A DNA stretch of 64,000 bases from Zarea fungicola (Eukaryota > Ascomycota > Sordariomycetes > Hypocreales > Cordycipitaceae): positions 124,001 to 188,000 of the forward strand of contig FWCC01000241.1 of the NCBI GenBank assembly GCA_900169235.1. The letters run 5' to 3'. Position numbers and translations under genes: made by a program. This document shows positions 57,831 to 64,000 of this stretch, piece by piece. The notes beneath the pieces are model-generated. The model searched no databases. It saw only the letters and a program-made list of their open reading frames with translations, and had not been told where the DNA came from. Positions within the stretch are counted from its first letter, which is position 1; each line of letters opens with the position of its first letter.

Positions 57831-59803
57831 CTACTCCATGTCAGAGTCGATTATAATCTCTGTGCGGTCCGCCTCGTCGTCGGCCAGAATCGTCTGCTCC
57901 GCGCCGTCTCCGAGCGCAGTCTCATCCCCATCGACATCATCCATGTCCATATCCTCCATGGTCATGTCCCCGTTGAGATAGTCGTCGTTGCCATTGAAAT
58001 CTTCGCCGCGCCCATTCTTGGCGGCATTCGGGTCGTACTTCTTGATCGGCGCAACAACCCCCGCATCGCTACCAAACCAGCGGGCCAGTCTTCGGCTGGA
58101 GCGTCTCAGCGCAGCGGCGTATGAGCTGACCTCTTCACCAAAGTCATCCTTCTCAGAACTGAGAAGAGCAAGACCACCGATGCCGGATTCTCGAAAGATG
58201 CCGGAACGGGCGGCTCCTAGACTCTGCGGCGGGCTAGTGTCGCTGTCACTGTCATCCGCGGCATCTTGCTTGGCGTGAATTCGCTGATGGGCTCTGAAAA
58301 TAGCGCCCTCTCGTCGACGTATCTTTCGGGTCTTGTGATGCTCTCTGCGGAGGCCCTTGTCCAAAATGTACTCGACGCGCTGGCTTCGGTTGCGCTCAAC
58401 CGCTAGTTGGTGTGCGGTAGGCGGACGTGGCTTTCGCGACATGACGCCCTCGGAGCCTTGTCGCGCAGGAGACGAACCGTCAAAGATTTGATACTTGAGG
58501 GCAACGCCCCTTCTTGCGGTACCTCCTCGACCTGCACCGCGTGGTGGTGGCGTAGATCTGGTGCTGTCAATATCCGACTCATGTTTGGAGGGGCGTATGC
58601 GTGGCAGAATGGCAGGGCCTTCTTCCTGTAGCGTTAGCGATATCCGCGCCTTGCCACGCTTTGTGTCTCTGTCTTGGATAAACGCCTGATCCATCTCAAG
58701 AATCTTGGCTCTGGTGCGCTGCTTCTCGGCTCCAAATTCCTTTTCAGCCTCGGTATCTATGTTCTCCAGAGCCTTCTCCTCAGGCGTTAGGAGCACCAGC
58801 CGCGGAACACCCTGGTTAGCGACGCCAAGACCGTAATCAACGCCGCTGCCAAAAGGATTCTCATCGCAGCCCTCTTCGGTAAAGTCGGATTCGAGATGGA
58901 ACCACATGAGCCACAGGAATGCGGTGGCACGCGATTCACTGCTGTATTCTGTCTTCATAATAACATCATGAAACTCGTTGCCGTCGGGGAAATGTAAATC
59001 GGCCACCTTTTTTGCAGCCGCGCACATGATGAAAATGAGGTTGACAGGGTTCGTTCGTGGCGCCGTGGCCATCTCCTTGAGCTTTTGTAGAGTGTTTGGT
59101 TCTTCACGGTCCTCGGCGCCACCCTTGAGGATGGACTTTAAGCGAGGGGCATCCTGCAGCTGCTTGTAGGCGTGAGCATCTTGGTTCGCCTGCAGCGAGG
59201 GGATGGCGTGGTATGTTCGTAGCTGAGCTCGCATCTCGGGAAAGACTATTCAAAGTTAGCGCATTGCCTTTGCATCCGCGCGTGCGGCGTAATCTTACAG
59301 TTGAGAGTAGTGTTCATTCTGCCGACGTTGACCAGGAGGCAGACCATGGCCATGCCCTTGGCGGCATCCCTATCGTTTAATAGCTTATCGCGTAGCACTT
59401 TGCTCGTCTTGCTGCTTCGTGCCATGGTATCAATGTAGAGGTCGGCAAAATTTTGCTTTGGGATGCCTTCGGGATCGTATGAATTGGTAAAGACCTTTTG
59501 GTCATTATCAAATACGGCCTTGAGGAAATCATATTGGATATCAGCACGCCATAGAGGCTCGCCGTCCTCCTTTTTCAAATGGCGAATCTTGCCAATCTGT
59601 TGTATAGCAGCATCTCGCTGCGATGCTCGGCCGCCCTTGCCGCGACTTGGCTTCTCTGTCACCTGCGTGTCGTCGACATCACCGGCTTCGTCCTCATCAT
59701 CGCTAGCAGCGCGAGACACAAAGGACTTGCCCTCTGGGGCGATGGGCGAGCTCGGGTGGTCAACCTCGGACGTGGCGGCAACGGAGGGTGGCGAGGCAGG
59801 CAT
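57831..59803 (-). CDS. INO80 chromatin-remodelling complex subunit, Ies1-like
   Basis: Two exons, 59803-59299 and 59245-57831, 639 residues. The core after an acidic, Ser-rich N-terminus reads KIRHLKKEDGEPLWRADIQY, DNDQKVFTNSYD, FADLYIDTMARSSKTSKVLR, MAMVCLLVNVGRMNTTLN and, after the intron, FFPEMRAQLRTYHAIPSLQ. This matches the fungal Ies1 family (yeast Ies1, 692 residues), a fungus-specific subunit bound to the Ino80 ATPase. The C-terminal half is charged and disordered, with basic clusters (HHKTRKIRRREG) and an acidic end. The reading frame stays open upstream to a stop near 59958 but has no ATG there, so the ATG at 59803 is used. It is divergent from POM34. The family call is from memory of the core motifs. 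Confidence 0.78.
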
Positions 59804-60654
59804 GGCGCGCACAGGGCTCGCGGTGCGACGCGGACTGGAGTTTAATGGAAAGTTGGTCGTACTTGTCAAAATCAAGTGCACATAATCGTCGTGACTGGGG
59901 ATAGATGAAATATAGATGAAAGTGGACGGTGGGTTGATGCCGACGCGGCCGAGATGTGGGAAGGTTCAATTGATGACGGAAAGGACAGGAGGGTGGTGAC
60001 AAAGGAATATGTTGGAAAATGTTCTGGTGATGCTGCGCTCACAAGCGGGCGCCGCGATTGTCAGGGATGTGGCTAGTGAGTGGCGCTGTGGCGGCTCTCG
60101 GGCAGCACACAGCCATCATGTACTCCAGTTCCCGTTTGCGATGAAACAAACAGCTGATGGTTTATCAATAAAAATCATGTTATAAAGTAAAGCCTTAATC
60201 TGAATTTTGAATATTTTCTTCAGGTTAAATTTACTAATTAAAAGATGTGGCAGCTTGGTAGCGTGGCAGATCGACACGGCAACACAGCGACAGCAGCACT
60301 GGCCTGAGCTGTCAAGCTGGTCAATCTCCCACTCCACTCTGAAGCTAGCGCCGCTGTGTTGTGTTTTGCTGGTCGGGCGAGAGCAGCCAGAAACCTGAAC
60401 AACAACATCGACGATACCCCGGGGGGCAACCATTCAACCACACAGGCTCCGGCCTTGAAAACGACAATACTAACCAACAGGCGACCATTTAAAGCAGATC
60501 TTTCATCCTCTGAGCTATTATATCCACGTAGCTCCGATAAGTCGACATTTGAGGCCAGCTCTCACCGTTTGCATCATCCAGCAAACCAGGCTCTTGACTA
60601 CATATCCCAATACACGACACAAACCACTCCAGCACTCCAACACATACAATAATC
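59804..60654. other. Shared upstream region of IES1-like and POM34 genes
   Basis: 0.85 kb between divergent start codons, so it must hold both promoters and leaders. 60150-60240 is AT-rich. No specific site is recognised. Confidence 0.55.
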
Positions 60655-61543
60655 ATGTCGACACCGACAAGGTCGACGCCAATCAAGGCTGCTGCCGCCG
60701 CACCGACCGACAGCCCCGGCACCTGGCGCCATCCTCGCCTCAACGAAATCACCCGCCGTCGTGAGGCTACCACCTTTTCCGAGAAGAATGTGCGCCGCAT
60801 AGCCTACAATATTGTTGCCTTGCTATCCATTTGGACAATTCAACTACTCGCCAAGATTTACACAAGCCCACAAACGTAATGCTCCCTTGCCAATTATCCG
60901 TGACCTGGCAGCAAAAAGCTAACTTCCTTTGCCGCACAGCTTCTCGCCTGCCGTGAGACTATACATGGGATGGATATGGACCGGCGTCCAGCTCGTCCCC
61001 CTCGCGCAGATCCTGCTCGCCTGCTCCCCGCTCCTCCGCGCCCGCGACGACATGACGGATATCCCGCTCACCGCCGCCCAGCGCAAGCTCCTCGGCCTCG
61101 AGCCCGCGCCGCCCTCGCCCGCCAACAACAACCCGGACCTCAAGTTCAGCACGCCGCCGCGCTACTCGCGCACGCCCTCGTCGATTGCGGGCTCCGTCGG
61201 CAGCAGGGGCAGCTACACCAACTCGCCCCTGTCCGGCCGCGGTGCTGGGAGCGGTAGCCCCTTTCAGAACTCGGGCGGCCACGGCTCGCCGTTTTCTCCC
61301 CCAATTGAGAGCCCGCTGCTGCAAAGGACGGGATCACTGTTTGGAGGCAGCTTGAACAACAACAGCAACAACAATCGCCGATCATCGTCGTCGGGGAGCC
61401 CGTTTTCGGCGAGCACGGCGGTGAATTTCCTGGGGGAGCCTGGGTCGCCGAGCCCGGCAGGGGGGAAGAGGACGAGTGTGGGCTTGAACAACAAGTGGCT
61501 TTATGAAAAGGGACGACGATCTTCTGGTACATGGGTACATTAA
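60655..61543 (+). CDS. POM34: Nuclear pore membrane protein Pom34
   Basis: Two exons, 60655-60875 and 60940-61543, 274 residues. Two membrane helices lie close together (about 48-67, AYNIVALLSIWTIQLLAKIY, and 80-105, MGWIWTGVQLVPLAQILLA). They are followed by DDMTDIPLTAAQRKLLGL and a Ser/Gly/Asn-rich tail with PPRYSRTPSSIAGSVGSRGS and, at the end, NNKWLYEKGRRSSG. This order and the end motif are those of fungal Pom34, one of the integral membrane proteins of the pore ring that works with Pom152 to anchor the nuclear pore. Length is near yeast Pom34 (299). The N-terminal Ala/Thr-rich segment is probably nuclear or cytosolic and disordered. It is convergent with the transporter gene to the right. 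Confidence 0.85.
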
Positions 61544-62213
61544 TTGAAACGACATGAGATGCGGGAGTGAGCTGAGGGCGAAGAGACAACGGAGTATAGT
61601 GTGCTTATTTTTGCAACTGCATTTTATTCGTACGACATGTGCTCTTCCAAGACTTGCTGTTTTTCCATCATGACTATGGCGTATGGCGGGTGTTGAATAG
61701 TTGGGATATAAAGTACATGAACCAAATTCCTTTGTGTAAAACGCTTTGTATTATTTATTGCAAAAAAGGGAAAAAGTAGGCTATCTAGATGAAACAAAAA
61801 CTTAAAGTAGAAAAACCAGCCAAAAAATACGAAACCGCACTTTCTTTCTACAAGAACATGAGCTTTCCAAATTGACTTTTTTTTCAATCTTGTTTGTGTA
61901 TTTGTGTGTAGCGGTTCACGGTACACCGAGTGTATAAAAAAAAATGCACACCCTTCTCTCTAATGTTGAATAAAGGACCGGCAAGAAAGGGACAAAGTCT
62001 TACACAAAACGAATGAACAAAAATGGCACATGAAGACAGGACTAAACCAACAAAAACGAATGAAAGAAACCAAGTAGACGAAAAAAAATTGCAACCTAAA
62101 AAACCCCTTAAGAATGCTAGGCGAATGACTGTATAGTGAGTACGAGAAAAAGAAAAAAAGATTGCTGTAATTCGGTGGCGGTATGCCGACAAGTCCCAGG
62201 CGCGAGGGCTGCT
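61544..62213. other. Region between convergent genes
   Basis: 0.67 kb between the 3' ends of POM34 and the amino-acid transporter gene. It is AT-rich, with A-rich runs on the plus strand that suit the transporter's 3' UTR on the minus strand. No gene is visible. Confidence 0.6.
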
Positions 62214-64000
62214 TTACCACTTGTCGACTCCAAGTCCGCGTCTCTCGCAATAACCGGGCGGCTTGGGTTCCGAGTTGGCCCAGCTCATGACGGTCAAGCT
62301 GGTGGCGTAGACCATGGCGACGATGCCAAAGATGGCGAGGGCAATGTCGGCATATTTCCAAAGGCGGGTTCTAGCGACAGCCTTGTAGTGCAGCAGGGGC
62401 TAGTCATCATGTTAGCAGGCTGTTCTTCTCCACGTATCGGGCTATAAAATGTGGCCGTGTGGCTAAAACTTACAGGATAGAGAAAGACAAGCGGGATACA
62501 GGCAAAATTACCCACGAGGGCGACAAACTTGTCCAGGTTATCAGCGCCGCCCCAGGCAATACCGGCACAGAGCATAACAACAAAGAAGCGAAAGACATTC
62601 TTTTGCCACTTGATATACGGGTTGTACTTGCCACTGCGGGTAAACAGTTCCGTCTCGACGATACGGATGGCTGGGAAGATTTGCAACGGTGTCGAAAGCA
62701 GGATGGCGACCGAGTAGAGCAGCTGGACCGTGTTGACAAACTTGTTATCCTGCGGCAAGTTGAGGAGGACGACCGTCTCCGTCTTGGAGCCGTAGGCCGC
62801 GTAGGAAAAGGCACCCATGGTGGTGAAGAGAACAGTGATGATGACCATGACGAGGAAGAGCACGCGGGGGAACTTTTCCGGGTTCTTCATCGACTCCTGG
62901 ATGGGGATGATGAGACCGATGCCCTCAAAGGTGAAGATGGCGGTGCCAATGAAGAGCGTCCAGTCGCGCTTGTTGAACATGATGATGTCGGCGAGACCAT
63001 CCGTCGCTAGCGTTAGGACGTCATAGTAGAAGAGATAGCCCAGGCCGATGAGGATAAAGGCATCAGCAATGAGGGCGGTGAAGCCGAGTTTTCCAATGTC
63101 ACGGAGCAGCGAAAAGGGCAAGAAAATGACCATTTGCATGAGGATGAGGTAGGGAATGCTGATGGACGTCTTGCAGTCGCTGACGGCCTTGATGAAGGCC
63201 TGCAAATTCTCAGATGTAAAGACAATATAAGCGGCGACGAAGCCGATTTGGCTCAGGACGATGGAGAAGAGAATGACGCTGCGCATCCACTTGCCGTAGA
63301 GGATGCCACCCATGTCACCAAAGGAGCCGTCAATCTTGAGTCGCGTCGAGACGAGAAGAACGAAGCAGTAGTAGCTCAGCAGGGCCACGCCCAGGAGCAC
63401 GAGGTTACTAAACAACATGCCGCCGCTGAGGTAGGCTCTGGGGAGGAACAGGACACCGGTGCCAACAAAGGACTTGAGAAGCAGCAGAGCGGCATTCGTG
63501 GGGCCGTTTTGGCCGCTGCCACCGCGCACCTTTCTCTTGCGCTTGCGTTTTGATGGAGGCAGCAGGGCGCTGTCCTCCATGGGCTCCCGCTCATTGTCTG
63601 CGTCGTCTTCGTAGTCATCACCAAAGTATTCGTCGGGGCCGAGTGCCTCATCGTCTTCCTCGAGCTCTTCACCGGCAAAGTGGCCATAGAGGGAAAGGAA
63701 TTCGAGGAAATTGGACGTAAACATGCGTTCGTTGGCGGGACCGCCTGGTGAGGGCACGCCGCCGTGCTCGGCATCGGAACCGTTGCCAGAGGGGCTCTTG
63801 ATGTTGCGTCGCAAATGGTCTCTGCGGAAGCCGCCGGGGACCTTGATGGAGTTGATGTCGAGCACTTCATTCTCAGGCTCAGGCCGTGCCTGGCTGAAGC
63901 TCTGACTGCGCTGGATCTTGCTCTTAGCCTCCGCCGCCTCGGTCCACTTGTAAATACCGCGAGTGACGTCGCCGCCCTGGAGTCGCAGGCTGGAGAATTC
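62214..64000 (-). CDS. Vacuolar amino-acid transporter, Avt3/Avt4-like (5' end outside window)
   Basis: Exons are 62399-62214 and 62474 to the window edge; the frame is open to base 64000, so the N-terminus is missing and about 570 residues are visible. A hydrophilic acidic N-terminal region includes SLRLQGGDVTRGIYKW, then KRKRKRKVRGGSGQNGPTNA and LLLLKSFVGTGVLFLPRAYL, the opening of the amino-acid/auxin permease (Aa_trans) domain, followed by about ten more helices. Landmarks are GFVAAYIVFTSENLQ, TFEGIGLIIPIQESM, MGAFSYAAYGS and LLSTPLQIFPAIRIVE. Avt3/Avt4-type proteins export neutral and basic amino acids from the vacuole to the cytosol; the direction is inferred from the long acidic N-terminus, a feature of that subgroup. 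The final exon adds HYKAVARTRLWKYAD and the last helix. Confidence 0.88.

Noticed and set aside
63863..63865. GTG at 63865 as the start of the amino-acid transporter
   Set aside because: The frame continues upstream to the window edge with family-like sequence (SLRLQGGDVTRGIYKW), so the true start is outside the window.

Overview
The window is nuclear DNA from a filamentous ascomycete, most likely a Sordariomycete and probably Hypocreales. The reasons are the many 50-80 nt GT..AG introns with CTAAC or CTGAC branch sites, the compact single-copy genes, and fungus-specific families (NmrA, Zn2Cys6 regulator, Pom34, Ies1, Erg2). I built gene models by hand by joining reading frames at splice sites. 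In every complete model the exon lengths sum to a whole number of codons, except the copy I call a pseudogene.

Left part (1-38 kb): the 3' end of a SAC3-type mRNA-export gene, a GFA-fold zinc protein and CBF5 stand among two expanded families that alternate along the DNA. The first is a family of cysteine-rich single-pass membrane proteins with three copies (4.4, 10.0 and 29.9 kb). The second is a family of Nta1-like nitrilases with long disordered tails, also three copies (14.7, 19.0 and 36.1 kb). Of the nitrilases, one looks intact and carries a 13-nt microexon that starts inside the catalytic Cys codon. One is a pseudogene that has lost the catalytic Lys and has a frameshift. One has Ser in place of the catalytic Cys. 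Long gene-free stretches (3-7 kb) separate these genes, unlike the compact right part.

Right part (38-64 kb): mostly conserved housekeeping genes. They are a Derlin with a C-terminal Cdc48-binding box, an Rcf3-like mitochondrial protein, RFC4 and FCF1 sharing a 314-bp promoter with an overlapping MCB/E2F-like site, a Zn2Cys6 transcription factor with a GC-AG intron and a 32-nt microexon, the nitrogen regulator nmr1/nmrA convergent with a PTR2 peptide transporter, ERG2, an Ies1-like INO80 subunit, POM34, and a vacuolar amino-acid transporter cut by the window end.

No tRNA, rRNA, CRISPR array or intact transposon was found. The most notable feature is the alternating cluster of cysteine-rich membrane proteins and nitrilase paralogs. 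Its function is unknown to me; the link between the two families rests only on position.
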